This document shows positions 1 through 11,463 of a stretch of DNA of 64,000 nt, piece by piece; position 1 is the stretch's first letter, and each line of letters starts with the position of its first letter. The notes under the pieces are model-generated. The model saw only the letters and a list, made by a program, of their open reading frames with translations, had not been told where the DNA came from and did not search any database. A program made the translations under genes and the position numbers. The stretch spans positions 27,162 through 91,161 of the forward strand of contig KZ111200.1 of the NCBI GenBank assembly GCA_002077045.2. Direction: 5' to 3'. Source of the stretch: Rachicladosporium sp. CCFEE 5018. Its lineage: Eukaryota > Ascomycota > Dothideomycetes > Cladosporiales > Cladosporiaceae.

Positions 1-1011
1 GACCACGACCTTGAATTAAAAACTCCAAATTGCAAGGATCGATCTCGAATGTCTGGTCGTCGGTACTGCGGATGAGATCGCCATGACTAATTTCGGCAGA
101 CCATGTGATAGCTGTATTGGACTTGCCCGCAAATGGATTGCTCTCAAGGCCGGACAACTCGGTGAATTTGCCGCCAAGGTTGGTGGCGGTGAAGGAGCGA
201 AAGTAACGGCCTACAGTACCCTCGCACTCGACCATCATAAGCCATTTAGTCTGACCTTTCAGCTTATAGACTTGCACCGCTTCGAACAGGTTGGCTGTCG
301 TGTCATTAAGGATGGTCTCAAAGGTCGTGCCAAAGTTGCCGGGGAAATTGCCAAGAGGCATGCTTGCGCGGTAAATCTGGCCATTGTCGCCAGCGAAGAA
401 AAGCCACATATTTGTATCGTCCGCGATCACCGTCTGGTCGATGGGGCCGTATGGTGCACCAGTCGCGCCACCGTCGTAAAGTGCTTGCTCTGGACCCCAA
501 CTGTTCGGAGTTTGTCAGCGTATGCGCACGGACTGACAAGCAGAGTTACTGCTCACCCTTCAGCATTTGTAGGATCGGTGGATGTCCTATAGCTGAACGA
601 ATGTCCCCCCCACTGGTATGCCATGACCCAGATATTTGCGGGTGCGTGGTAGAAGAGCGTCGGCGCGACTGTCGGGCTCTTCATGCCATTCTGGCTGGCT
701 GTGGCCATATCGGCCCAGTTGGTGAAGAGACCAAAGTTCATGGACCCGTAGGAGCCATTGTTGACATTGGAGCCGTATCTGGGAGTGCTATCAGTATTTT
801 CCCTCCCAGATTCGGCGGGTTCGACTTACACCAAGTGCTGGCCCTTGTATGGCACATGAGTGAAGTCCTTCAACGACGTCCAGTTGTGCATTGGCTGTGC
901 GAGAGGGCCATCTGGACTTGCAGCCCACTGTGGTTTGGCAGGAAGGTCGCAATACTGAGCGCTGACCGCAATTGCGGTGGCAAGCAAGCTGAGCGAATTC
1001 TTGAGCAACAT
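1..1011 (-). CDS. GH62 alpha-L-arabinofuranosidase, 3' end cut by window edge
   Basis: Secreted hemicellulase of the GH62 family, which removes arabinose side chains from arabinoxylan. Exons read as 1011-830, 778-557 and 500-1 on the minus strand. Introns 829-779 (GTAAGT...CAG, 51 bp) and 556-501 (GTGAGC...CAG, 56 bp) restore one continuous frame. The ATG at 1011 is followed by a hydrophobic signal peptide (MLLKNSLSLLATAIAVSA) and then by family motifs: GPLAQP and WTSLKDFT, YGSMNFGLFTNWADMATASQ, NIWVMAYQWG, FSYRTSTDPTN, GPIDQTVIADD, LFFAGDNGQIYRASM, GRYFRSFTA, ISHGDLIR and DPCNLEFLIQG. No inactivating change is seen in the visible part, but the last residues lie outside the window. It is alone on its contig piece; a gap at 3771 separates it from the rest, so its linkage to the other genes is doubtful. 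Confidence 0.93.
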
Positions 1012-1105
1012 GATCGGAGTCTTGCAGTCAACTCCCAACGGCTGGCTGTGTCGAGCTAAGAGGTGCTTGCTGGGTGAAGAGAAGAGTAAAGCGGGGCACA
1101 GGACT

Positions 1106-1122
1106 TTCAATATATATAAGTA
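1106..1122 (-). promoter_or_regulatory. TATA-like box upstream of the GH62 gene
   Basis: A TATATATA-type run on the minus strand, about 100 bp upstream of the GH62 ATG. This is a suitable position for a TATA element of an inducible secreted-enzyme gene. The call rests on motif and position only. Confidence 0.35.
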
Positions 1123-1214
1123 GCCATTGAAAGCATCGGACAGAATTCTTCCATATTAATCGAGTCCTCCGGCCAGACTGTTCATCATGAGGTGCATGCG
1201 GCATTATAGGCTGC

Positions 1215-2070
1215 ACAACTGATCGTTCCTACTGGTGCCATAACAACCAAGTGGCGACAAGCAATTGGCGACAAGCTTCGAGGCTCTTCTCGAGTCCAGG
1301 CTTGTGCCCGGCGAACAGGCCTGTACTGCTTCGAATCAAGCACATACCTCGCCGTTAGGCTAATTCCAAGAGAGGAAGCTCATCATCGCCGGGTGGAGTG
1401 CAGCGCGGCTTATACCTTACCGGTCGCAGTGGTCACGTCACTCGTACCTGAGGCGGCTAAATCAACTGATGCATGCGTTCATGCAGACACGGTACTAGCT
1501 TGAGTGGAAAAGATGGAGAAAGTCTAGGTAAATGCTTAAGCCTCCTGCGCTTTGACCTTTCGTGGAAGTGTGGGGAATGAGGATGACTTTTCCTGGTCCA
1601 ATCGCTGGGCTTAGACACGTAGTCACTGAAACCTCACTACTATGCCGCGCTCCTATCGACAGGCCTAAAACCCCGGCCCCACGCCCACTAAGCCGAGGAT
1701 GCCCCGGGCTCTTGTGTACCCGCTTTGATCTGCAGAGGGAAATCCGGGGCCCATGCCAAGACCTGCTGTGACCTGCATTGTGATTCCCACTTTAAATCCC
1801 AAACTAGCAGCGGCGCTCCCCTGGACGCTCAACACACTTTCTGTGTAGCAACTCTGACCAAGGAGGTATGGAACACATCTGTCTCTTTGGAATCTCCACA
1901 TCTGCTGTTATACTACTACTGCCATTGTGTGTGCTGCCCTTGCAGCCTGTGTGCTGCCAAAGTTGGACCCTGACAAATTCCGATGACCCATGCGGCGCCA
2001 AGTGTAGCCAACTTCGCCTCATGCACGTAGTGGCAGGAACTTCCTGAACATTAATCTATTACGGTGGGAC
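1215..2070. other. Intergenic stretch, no gene recognised
   Basis: No reading frame here has recognisable protein features, and no repeat is obvious. It lies between the GH62 promoter and the left LINE fragment. Confidence 0.4.
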
Positions 2071-2074
2071 ACCG

Positions 2075-3770
2075 AGAGCGACCTTCGCGAAGCAGCAGTC
2101 AGCGCCTGAGGCCAGGCGTAATGGAGACAGGAGGAGATGACCCGGCTAGTCCGGTCATTGCGCGATTAAAGAGGTCGGCGACCCAGGTAGCGATGGACTA
2201 TAGGCAGCTCCATCGAGGCAAACCAACATTTTTAAAGGAAAGGCCGAGCGCAAGAGCGGAAAAAGCGACGCAGTAGAGTCAACATCAGCCTGAGGACGGA
2301 TCAGGGGCTATATGGAAAGCTGTGATGAAGACGCTAGTTGCCCTGGACGAGCGTGCAGTGAGGGCTGAAGAACGGGCAGCAAAGGCAGAACAGCAGGCTG
2401 AACAGACAAGGGCGCTCTAGTGGCAATTGCAGTACAGCTTACCAGTATGACAAGCTACCTCAGCAATGTCAAGAGTGACCTTAGGAACGTGAAGAGTGAA
2501 CTACAACAAATGAAAGACAGTACAGCAGTAACAATCCGAGAACAGGTAATTGCAGCGGTACAGGAGCATTTTCTCTCCGGACAGAATACAACCAGCCCAG
2601 CCATGTCGTACGCCGACGTTGCGCGCACTCCACCAACTAGCCAGCCAAGCAATCTACGCAGTATCTCCATGAACTCTACGCCCTCTGTCATGACCGACAC
2701 GTTCTACTGTACAGTAGACACCTCACGTGTGGAGGAAGCAGAGAAGGCCCAGGTAAACCCAGGCGCAATCAGAAAAGCAGTTGAGGAGGAAATGCGCACA
2801 GTTGAAGGGCAAGAGACATGGAGATGCGTTGCAGTGACAAAAGATGCAAAGAACGCGGAGCGCATACGAATAGCATGCAGGACTGAGACGGAACTTGCTA
2901 AAGTCAAGGAGGCAGCGCAGAAGACTAGCCAGTCAGGGACACGAGTGCTGCGGGACCAGCTCTACCCGGTCAAGGTAGACAATGCTAACCGCACATCAGT
3001 TCTTACTGCAGCAGGTGAGCTCCGCCCTGGAGCAATAGAATCACTAAGCAAGGAGAACGAGGTGAAAATCTCAAAGCTGGCCTGGCTTAGGCGGAAGGAC
3101 TCGGGCAAAGCATACGGATCCATGGTTGTCTATGTCTCAAAGGGGAGTGAGGCAGTCAAACTACTACAAGCCCAGTACTTCCACGTCGCTGGAGAATCAG
3201 CGTACACCCGACCGTACGAGCCACGCAACCGCCCAGATCAGTGCTACCGATGCCAGGAGACTGGACACAAGGCATACGCATGCGAGAAGCCACAGCGATG
3301 CGCAAGATGTGCGCAGGTAGGCCACCGCCACGGCGAATGCAACGCAGAAGTCCTGAGGTGTGTACCATGTGGTGGGCCGCACGAGTCGTTTAGCAGAAAC
3401 TGCCGGACTCTCTACCCTGCTGCTAATGTATAGGACACTTAAGGTGTTTCAACTAAATGTGAGAAAGCAACAAGAAGTACAGCAAAGCGTAATGAACGAC
3501 AACCAACTACAGGACTTCAGCGTTATAGCACTCTCGGAACCTCACTCATTCACAAGGGAGGATAAGGTCATGACTGTCCCACTCGGACACACCTACTGGT
3601 CAAAGATAATACCTACTGTTCAGCGAGACGAGAAATGGTGCAATACGAAGTATGCTATGGATCCGGAAAATCCTCGAAAGCGAGCAAGTCCCTATCCATT
3701 CACCGGACCTGACTGCTGCATTGATACACCTCTCAGACCGCTCAATACTAGTTGCATCGGTATACATCGA
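2075..3770 (+). mobile_element. Tad1-type LINE, left copy, 5'-truncated and cut by the gap
   Basis: Non-LTR retrotransposon fragment. Similarity to the 34-40 kb copy begins near 2075 (GCGACCTTCGCGAAGCAG), so the 5' end is missing. It contains the ORF1 (gag-like) frame to 3433 and the first part of the endonuclease frame (from about 3420), which stops at the N gap at 3771. It is nearly identical to the right copy (3886 onward) but not the same molecule: small differences are visible, for example around 3520 against 4465 and 3645 against 4580. A short upstream frame (about 2090-2275) ends in a stop. Confidence 0.9.
2447..3433 (+). CDS. LINE ORF1, gag-like zinc-knuckle protein (left copy)
   Basis: RNA-binding protein of the LINE. 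The open frame runs from 2420; the first ATG is at 2447, giving about 328 residues. An N-terminal coiled-coil-like stretch (SYLSNVKSDLRNVKSELQQM) is followed by a basic middle region. The C-terminal end carries CCHC zinc knuckles (CYRCQETGHKAYAC, CARCAQVGHRHGEC, CVPCGGPHESFSRNC), the normal layout for Tad1/I-like ORF1. The following EN-RT frame overlaps its end. The frame is open, but the element as a whole is truncated, so activity is not expected. Confidence 0.85.
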   Translation: MTSYLSNVKSDLRNVKSELQQMKDSTAVTIREQVIAAVQEHFLSGQNTTSPAMSYADVARTPPTSQPSNLRSISMNSTPSVMTDTFYCTVDTSRVEEAEKAQVNPGAIRKAVEEEMRTVEGQETWRCVAVTKDAKNAERIRIACRTETELAKVKEAAQKTSQSGTRVLRDQLYPVKVDNANRTSVLTAAGELRPGAIESLSKENEVKISKLAWLRRKDSGKAYGSMVVYVSKGSEAVKLLQAQYFHVAGESAYTRPYEPRNRPDQCYRCQETGHKAYACEKPQRCARCAQVGHRHGECNAEVLRCVPCGGPHESFSRNCRTLYPAANV

Positions 3771-3790
3771 NNNNNNNNNNNNNNNNNNNN
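3771..3790. other. Assembly gap of 20 N
   Basis: Twenty undetermined bases inside LINE endonuclease sequence. What follows is telomeric repeat rather than the continuation of the element, so the gap joins two unrelated contig ends. Confidence 0.99.
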
Positions 3791-3885
3791 AACCCTAACC
3801 CTAACCCTAACCCTAACCCTAACCCTAACCCTAACCCTAACCCTAACCCTAACCCTAACCCTAACCCTAACCCTAACCCTAACCC
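3791..3885 (+). repeat. Telomeric repeat array (CCCTAA)n
   Basis: 95 bases of perfect CCCTAA units, about 15.8 copies, the canonical fungal telomere sequence. In this orientation the array marks the left end of a chromosome whose body lies to the right. It runs without spacer into LINE ORF1 sequence (…AACCC then GAGTGCTGCGG). Confidence 0.97.
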
Positions 3886-4302
3886 GAGTGCTGCGGGACC
3901 AGCTCTACCCGGTCAAGGTAGACAACGCTAACCGCACATCAGTTCTTACTGCAGCAGGTGAGCTCCGCCCTGGAGCAATAGAATCACTAAGCAAGGAGAA
4001 CGAGGTGAAAATCTCAAAGCTGGCCTGGCTTAGGCGGAAGGACTCGGGCAAGGCATACGGATCCATGGTTGTCTATGTCTCAAAGGGGAGTGAGGCAGTC
4101 AAACTACTACAAGCCCAGTACTTCCACGTCGCTGGAGAATCAGCGTACACCCGACCGTACGAGCCACGCAACCGCCCAGATCAGTGCTACCGATGCCAGG
4201 AGATTGGACACAAGGCATACGCATGCGAGAAGCCACAGCGATGCGCAAGATGTGCGCAGGTAGGCCACCGCCACGGCGAATGCAACGCAGAAGTCCTGAG
4301 GT

Positions 4303-7300
4303 GTGTACCATGTGGTGGGCCGCACGAGTCGTTTCGCAGAAACTGCCGGACTCTCTACCCTGCTGCTAATGTATAGGACACTTAAGGTGTTTCAACTAAA
4401 TGTGAGAAAGCAACAAGAAGTACAGCAAAGCGTAATGAACGACAACCAACTACAGGACTTCAGCATCATAGCACTCTCGGAACCTCACTCATTCACAAGG
4501 GACGATAAGGTCATGACTGTCCCACTCGGACACACCTACTGGTCAAAGATGATACCTACTGTTCAGCGAGACGAGAGATGGGCAATACGAAGTATGCTAT
4601 GGATCCGGAAAGTCCTCGAAAGCGAGCAAGTCCCTATCCATTCACCGGACCTGACTGCTGCATTGATACACCTCTCAGACCGCTCAATACTAGTTGCATC
4701 GGTATACATCGAACCTGCCAATCCAGAGGCGCTCCTTCAGACTATCGACTATCTTCGGAGGGCTATCCAGGAGGCACAGCAAAGGATTGGCACACGCATG
4801 GATACAATCCTAGTTGGAGACTTCAATCAACACGACTGCCTATGGGGAGGTAACGACATTTCAACCGCAAGGCAGGGAGAAGCGGACACGCTCGTGGACT
4901 TTATGAACGAACTGTCCCTACGTAGCCTGCTGCCAAGGGGAACAAAGACATGGCAAAGGGGCAGACATGCATCTACAATCGACCTAGTGCTAGCATCTGA
5001 GGAGCTAGCAGCGGCAGTTACACAATGCCAGATCCATGCAACAGAACATGGCTCTGATCATCGAGCCATTGAGACCAACTTCGACATAACAACCCCGCAA
5101 CATGTCGCCCAATCGAGGTTCCTATTCAAGAATGCGCCTTGGCAGCAATTCAAGGAGCGTATTGCTACAGCTTTAGCAAACGCACCATATACTGGCGATG
5201 TCCAGACGCAGACTGACCGACTAATGAAGGCAGTAGGCAATGCGGTAGAGGAGTTGGTCCCAAATGCAAAGCCGTCGCCGTACGCAAAGCGTTGGTGGAC
5301 AAAGAACCTAACGCATCTTCGGCGGAGTTACACCTACTGGAGGAATCAAGCAAGAAGCAGGCGCCGGACTGGCCTATGCAACAGTCAACTGGAGAAGCAG
5401 GCGCAGGAGGCAGCAAAGGAGTACCATGATGCTATTCGGAAGCAGCAACAAACCCACTGGCATGAGTTTTCAGACAACGACGCAGATATTTGGCAAGCAG
5501 CTAAGTACCTTGACACTGTTCACGGCAGTGGATCTAGTCAGATACCATGCCTCCACCGGCAAGATGGATCAACTACTCAGGACAAGGCCGAGCAATCAAC
5601 CGAGCTTCTGGCTACTTTCTTCCCACCACTACCACCGGCTATTGAGGATGAGGGAATACGGCCTCAGAGGGAGCCAGTAGACATGCCCCAACGCACTATG
5701 GAGGAAGTCGAGAGATGTGTGTTTGCAGCCAAGCCATGGAAGGCAGCAGGCGACGACGGACTGCCAGCAATGGTATGGAAGCAGATCTGGGCGGTAGTGA
5801 GAAAGAGGGTTCTCCACCTCTTTCAGACGTCAATTGAGACCGGCCAGCTACCGGAGCAACGGAGGACGGCAAAGATCATTCTATTGAACAAGCCTGGCAA
5901 AGCCGACTACACAATAGCCAAGGCCTGGCGACCAATCTCCCTTCTTTGCACCCTGGGGAAAATCCTGGAAGCAACCGTTGCTAAGAGAATCTCATACGTA
6001 GCCGAGACCTATGGGCTCCTACCAACAAACCGCTTCGGAGCACGGAGGAAAAGGTTGGCAGAACAGGCGCTCATTCTCCTCCAAGAACACATCTACCAGG
6101 CATGGCGAAGCAAGAGGGTCCTCAGTATGGTCAGTTTTGATGTGAAGGGAGCATATACTGGAGTCTGTAAGGAGAGGCTTACCGAGAGGCTCCGGGCCAG
6201 AGGCATCCCTGCAAAGCTAGCTGGCTGGATCAATGCGTTCCCGCTCAAATCGCTCTGCAACAGTAACAGTCAACGGCCAAGTATCCCCTAGAATTGCTTT
6301 GCAGCAGGCAGGCTTACCACAAGGTTCACCACTATCGCCAATTCTATTCCTTTTCTTCAACGCGGACCTGGTGCAGCGGCAGATTGATAAGAATGGAGGA
6401 GCGATTGCATTTGTGGACGACTACACTGCATGGGTCACGGGAACGTCAGCAACCTCCAACCGGCAAGGTATTCAAGATATCGTGAATGAGGCAACAAGCT
6501 GGGAGAGGCGAAGTGGAGCTACCTTTGAGGAAGACAAGACCGCCTTTATCCACTTCACGCCAAGCCCGTCACGCAATTACAACACGCCAATCACAGTCAA
6601 GGGAAAGCAAATTGGACCAGTTGATAGCACTAAGGTCCTAGGTGTGGTAATGGACTCGGCACTCCGGTACAAGCAGCATGTAGCAAGCGCGACAACAAGA
6701 GGCCTGAAAGCAGCTATGGCGCTAAAACGACTCCGCGGCCTTTCACCAAGAATAGCTCGACGACTGTCTGAGGCTACAGTCACGCCAACTGTTGACTACG
6801 CATCAAGCGTGTGGATGCATACGTGCAACACAGCCAAGGCAGCTTTCAACCGGGTTCAGAGGATTGGAGCCCAGGCCATAACAGGCTGCTTCCGCACTTT
6901 GAGCACGGTTATAGCAGAGGCAGAGGCAAGTGTCCGAACGGTCCAAGAGCGACATAGCACAAGGACTGCCAAGCTTTCGATCAATATACGCACACTGCCG
7001 CAGTCTAACCCGTTGACAAGACTGAATGTGAAGAGAAAGGTGAAGAGGTTTGTGTCACCCCTACAGAGGATTGGAACTCTGTACCACAACGCAGCAATAG
7101 ACAGACTAGAAGACATTGGACCCTATGCTCTAGCACCCTGGAAGCCACGACCCAAAGCTAGCACTGAACCAGATGCAGCTAAGGTATTAGGCATGGCCGT
7201 GGTGACAACAGGCATCCGCGCAAGAAACGAGATTGTAGGAACAGGAGTTACCATCCAGGACACAGAGGCAATCCTCTACAATGGCGAGGCCAGGTCATTC

Positions 7301-8161
7301 TCAACAACACTCGGGCCACGAACAGAACAGAATCCGTACATGGCGAGCCTGGCAGCAATATCAGAAGGCCTTCTACGGCTTGTGCCGCAACCACACACGC
7401 GACAGATCTATATCCTCTCTAGTGATCGAGGCGCACTCCAAGCAACCAGCAGAACAAATCAGCAATCTGGCCAAGCAACTATAATTCTTATCTGCCAGTA
7501 GTTAGACTACCTAAGGGGACGAGGAAATGTAGTGAGCCTACGGTGGATGCCGTCCAGCCAGGACTTTGAGCCCGGATAAAAGCCTAAGGCTGCAGCTCGG
7601 AAGGCTACAGAGGAGGATCAGCTACCGAGATCGCAACGGCCAACCACAAAGTCGACGCTGCTTAATGGGCAGAAGAAGAGTCTACAGCGGCTTAGGGTCT
7701 CGACTAATACCAGCCATCACCTATGCTGCATTGATACGGGGCTACCTGGTCCGCATACGCGACTACTATATGACTCCCTTCGACGCAAGCAAGCAGGCAT
7801 CTTAGCACAGCTCCGTACCGGTATGTCCCGGCTGAACGGATACCTATACCGCATAAACGCAGCAGAGAAAGACCAATGTGCATGTGGACAGGAAAAGGAG
7901 ACAGTGGAGGACTTTCTACTACCATGCAAGTCATGGGAGACGCAGCGACAGCAGCTGCTTCAACTAGCAGAGACAAGACACGGCAAATTATCGTACCTCC
8001 TTGGGGGAAAGACGCGGCTAGACAACAAAGACTGGACACCAAATATGAAGGCAGTGCAATTGAGCATTGATTTTGCAATAAGTACAGGTCGTCTCAACAC
8101 CGAGATGACTACGCAAGGCACGCAAGGCACCCAAAGCACTCAAGGCACACAGCGCGCATAA
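4303..8161 (+). pseudogene. LINE ORF2 endonuclease-reverse transcriptase-RNase H, broken
   Basis: Polyprotein of the LINE in three main frames: 4303-6291, about 6240-7501 and about 7566-8161. The first holds the endonuclease (LSEPHSF, VGDFNQHD, GSDHRAIETNF) and the N-terminal RT motifs (KAAGDDGLPAMVWKQIW, KAWRPISLL, SFDVKGAY). A one-base insertion next to INAF shifts the frame. The second holds LPQGSPLSPILF and the RT active site AFVDDYTAW, then an RNase H-like motif (YILSSDRGALQA), before the TAG at 7499. The last part carries the terminal cysteine/histidine motif (CACGQEKETVEDFLLPC) and a low-complexity TQGTQ tail. Not functional as it stands. Confidence 0.9.
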
Positions 8162-8195
8162 GGCACACAGCGCACACAAGGCACACAACCTACGA
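8103..8195 (+). repeat. Degenerate GGCACAC/AAGGCAC short tandem repeat
   Basis: Imperfect repeats of AAGGCACRC units at the end of the LINE coding region. They are translated as TQGTQ and then continue past the stop. The minus-strand copy has the corresponding region near 34320-34375, so this belongs to the element. Confidence 0.7.
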
Positions 8196-8551
8196 CCGGG
8201 AGACAGACAGGTAGGGGACTAGCAAGTGGGGGACGGCGACTACGCCTTTGAAAGACTAACCTAAACAACCGCCTACCTAACCTACACGCACCCTCGTGCT
8301 GACAGCATGTATTGCTTCATTTGCCGGTGATAGGATGATGAACACTTGGAGAAGCGACTTCAGAGATTACGTGCTACTAACTCACGAGCCCCCGCAAACC
8401 ATAAGTAGAACTAAGCAGGAGAAGAGAATGGAGGAAGACTAAATGGGTGGGCTTACATGAATTCGAGGTGAAAGTTAGGCAGTGATTATGTAATATAGCT
8501 AGAGCCCTTTAGGTGCTAGCGCCGGGCGGAATAAACTCATTCATTCATTCA

Positions 8552-9735
8552 ATTGGCATGTGACATACTCGGCTTTCCCCACGAATCGTGACAATAGACT
8601 CCTAGCCATGTGCCTACAAAGTACTACATGACACATGATGTTATAGACGAGACTTTTAGAACTGTCTTAGGATCCTACGTGGAGTAATATACTGTTAGCT
8701 GACTTCAGCCTGATCTCAACCTGAGTTGATCGAGGTATAACAACCTGGCGCCTGAAGAACTTGTGATACGTCATGGCCTCGTCACTAGAAAAGTAACGTC
8801 TCACTACCTGCTTTACGCCCCGCACACCTAGCTAACGAGTGCGTCGACGTGGCATCATTCGTGATATAATGCTTCCCGTGACAGTACATCGATTAAGCAT
8901 ACTCCAAGCCGTGGCTGCGCGGTGATGCCTGTTACGATCAAGGAAACCGCTGTTCGCCCGCATGTCACTTCTTTAGGAGAGGCTCAGCAGCACAAAGCGT
9001 GGTACGTCTTAGGCATCAAAGGGGGCTGAGCTTTGGCTTGCCCAGTCATTCTGCCTTGCTCATATTGTAGTGTGCCGCCTCAGCACGGGTGCAATGAGCA
9101 AGGCTGGATAGGCGATAGTTAGACCTGCATAGCGCTTAGGGAGTACTTCAATACAAGCATATATGCAGCTGAGATCGTAGAGACTCTCGTCGACAAGTGT
9201 GAAAGCTTTCTACGAAGGAACACGTAACAGTAGCCTGGCTGCGTCGAGTCCATACATGCCTACAATGCCGGTGATTGACTTTGACGCGCCTCCGATGCAG
9301 TTGCACACCGTATCTGCTGCATTGGGTGGCTATGGAAAGCATACTTTGAACACTTAGACGAACTATGACGCGCAGAGTGAGCCCAGAATGCGGTTGGCAG
9401 AAATTCCGCTTATGGACTTCCATGACGAAACGTCCATCATATAATTCAGAGCCGCGAAGCTACGGATACTTGCATCAAGGCTCCGAGCAGATCTCCCCGT
9501 TCAAGGTTGAGCGTTGCACAGCCGCAGCCTCGTGGCTGTGTTTGCAGCCTTGGCGGGGCTTAGCGCGTCATTTCAGCTGGAGCTTCGCCGCATGTCAAGG
9601 CTACTGACGGACCTGTAGAGGTATTAAATACATTCCGTACGTTACAAGAAGTTCATCGCAAGGTTCAACCGACGCTTAGCATTCCTGATATCTCTCGCCA
9701 TCGAGTACGAGTGGCCAGCTGACTAGCCGTTAAAC
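8552..9735. other. Intergenic stretch, no gene recognised
   Basis: 1.2 kb between the LINE tail and the next gene. The reading frames are short and show no family features. No repeat or terminal inverted repeat was found by eye. Confidence 0.4.
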
Positions 9736-10975
9736 ATGGCGACAAGCAGCACAGGAATTGATTCGAGTCAGAACGCACAGTTACGCAATAGAACGCAAGT
9801 AGGGTACAGCATGCCTGGCAGGTATAACGTCGCCCCTTCTACCAGAATTGTCCTAATCCGAGAGCAGCGGGCGACAACCCTGAATATATTGTCAGTGCAG
9901 AGTTTGGCGGGCGTCCTTTGCAGAAGGATGATTTACTTTGTGTTGCCGAGTCACTAGCAAGGGCCGAGTGTACACTCTTCGAGTGGGCCGGGTCTGGGTA
10001 CAAGAGTCTCTCTGAAGGCCAAGTGGGCAGACTAAATCAAAGCAATCCAGCATCCCAAGAGATTGCCCGACGTATGACCACGCGGATAGAGAAGGTACTT
10101 CAACAGTTTGAAGCCATCCGTCAACGGAGGGAGAACTTCATCGAGACTTACCTCAGCGATGAAAGGATACTCACCCTCTATGGGGACAGTATTCGCATGA
10201 CCAAGCAATTCGTAAAAAAGGTGGACAATGCAGATGACGAAACGTTATCGATCTGGGCTCAAAGTTACGTTGGACGCATCGAAGACGAGCTGGATCGGAT
10301 CTGGCGATGCTTTGTCGAAGCTGCGTCAAAGGGTCTGGTTGACACCGCGACGTTTAGCAGTTGTAGGCGCAAATGGGAGGTCTTGGAAGAGCATTGTGGT
10401 CATGCACACAGAGAATGGAACAATGCACGGAAATTGAAGCCATGGTGCGTCTGCATTCACTTCAGCCATTACGAAGATGCTGATAGGCCGTCGTAGGCGC
10501 GAAATCATTGCTGCTGTTCCTGCAAGGCAGGTTTCCGCTTTTCGCAACCCGAACGTATGATGCTGATCACTTGAAGCCTCTTGATGCCTAGAATTATCTA
10601 ACCCACGGACAGCGCTTTTCAAGCACGCTCTGGCTGACCGCCTTTGCTCTCATCTCCAACATCGCTACTTTCGCACTCGCATACACATACTCACCTCCAA
10701 AGTCGGGGACTGCTCGAGATGCCGATTTCTGGTTGCTCCTGCAAAACAGTATCATGCAATGGTTCTCGTTGCTGATTGCAAGCTTTGTGTTGAAGAACAC
10801 GAAAACCTTGCCGGTATGGTCATGGCTAGTGCCAACCGTCGTTGCGTTGGTTTGCTCGGTGATTGCACTTCCGCTCTATGTATATGTCCCGACAGCGTGG
10901 AGTGCGTTTGCAACGACAGTGGCCAGTGCTGTCCAGGCTTCCATGGTGGTTTTGCTGGCCGCTTTTGGTGAGTAG
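9736..10975 (+). CDS. Unknown protein with C-terminal membrane domain, multi-exon
   Basis: Function not recognised. The ATG at 9736 opens a 21-codon exon. An intron 9799-9845 (GTAGGG...TTCTACCAG) would join it in phase to the long frame that reads ...EYIVSAEFGGRPLQKDD... and stays open to 10496. This soluble part (about 200 residues) is charged and helical. The last exon starts after a clear branch point and acceptor (CTAAC...CAG, about 10599-10613) and encodes three to four hydrophobic helices (LWLTAFALISNIATFALAY, SWLVPTVVALVCSVIALPLY and a final alanine-rich one), ending at 10975. The link between 10435 and 10613 is not resolved: a donor at 10554 (GTATGA) fits, but an extra intron or indel is needed before it. 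Confidence 0.4.
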
Positions 10976-10979
10976 TAGA

Positions 10980-11460
10980 TCAAGACGGTTGAGAGCAGGT
11001 TGTGTCATCAGTCGGTAGGGAGCTACAATCAGTATAGCAGAGAGTGTACAGTGTAGCTCCTTGAAAATCAAGATTGTGACATCGCCTATCATCCCACTAA
11101 TGTTCACTGATAATCATACCGCCGAGTTCATTAATACTCTTTGCAGTTTGCTGTGCCGTGGCCGCAGGATTAATCGCGGGGAAGACAGAGGAGCCTCTCA
11201 TAGTAAATTGGGTTAAACCAAACTCCAGTGTGCCCGTCAGTTGTTGTAAAGGTCAAAGACAGTCCTGTTCTGACATGCTTGTTATGTGTACGATGTAGAA
11301 TACTAGACTGCAACTGTGAATGAATGCATGATTTTTCACTGCCCAGCGCTATAGCACCTAAAGAGCTGCGGCTGTACCACATAATCACTTGCCCACTTCA
11401 ACGTTAAATTGATGTAAAGTACGGAACTGGCTACTCGATGCTTTCCGCAGAAGCAATCTT
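10980..11460. other. Intergenic stretch, no gene recognised
   Basis: No supported gene. This is the expected place for the 5' half of the hAT element that follows, but no terminal repeat or BED-finger coding sequence was found. Confidence 0.35.
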
Positions 11461-11463
11461 GTA

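Larger units (their letters stand above)
3886..8551 (+). mobile_element. Tad1-type LINE, right copy, capped by telomere
   Basis: LINE whose 5' part is replaced by telomere repeats at a point equal to position 2942 of the left copy. Order: remainder of ORF1 with zinc knuckles (to 4376), APE-type endonuclease, reverse transcriptase, RNase H-like region and a C-terminal CCHC-like motif. A 3' UTR ends in a conserved segment (CCTTTAGGTGCTAGCGCC) and a TTCA-type tail at 8538-8551. It is defective: a one-base insertion near 6240-6255 splits the RT, an in-frame TAG lies at 7499-7501 and more breaks follow to 7823. Confidence 0.92.

Noticed and set aside
8103..8195. Short repeats as a CRISPR array
   Set aside because: Units are about 8 bp without spacers and occur in both LINE copies; eukaryotic context.
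2075..8551. Left and right LINE parts as one element artificially duplicated by the assembler
   Set aside because: The overlapping parts differ at several bases (for example near 3520/4465 and 3645/4580), so they are two distinct copies.
3791..8551. Telomere-specific retrotransposon (MoTeR or TRAS/SART type)
   Set aside because: The 3' tail is TTCA-type, a full minus-strand copy lies internally at 34-40 kb, and domains match general Tad1-type LINEs.
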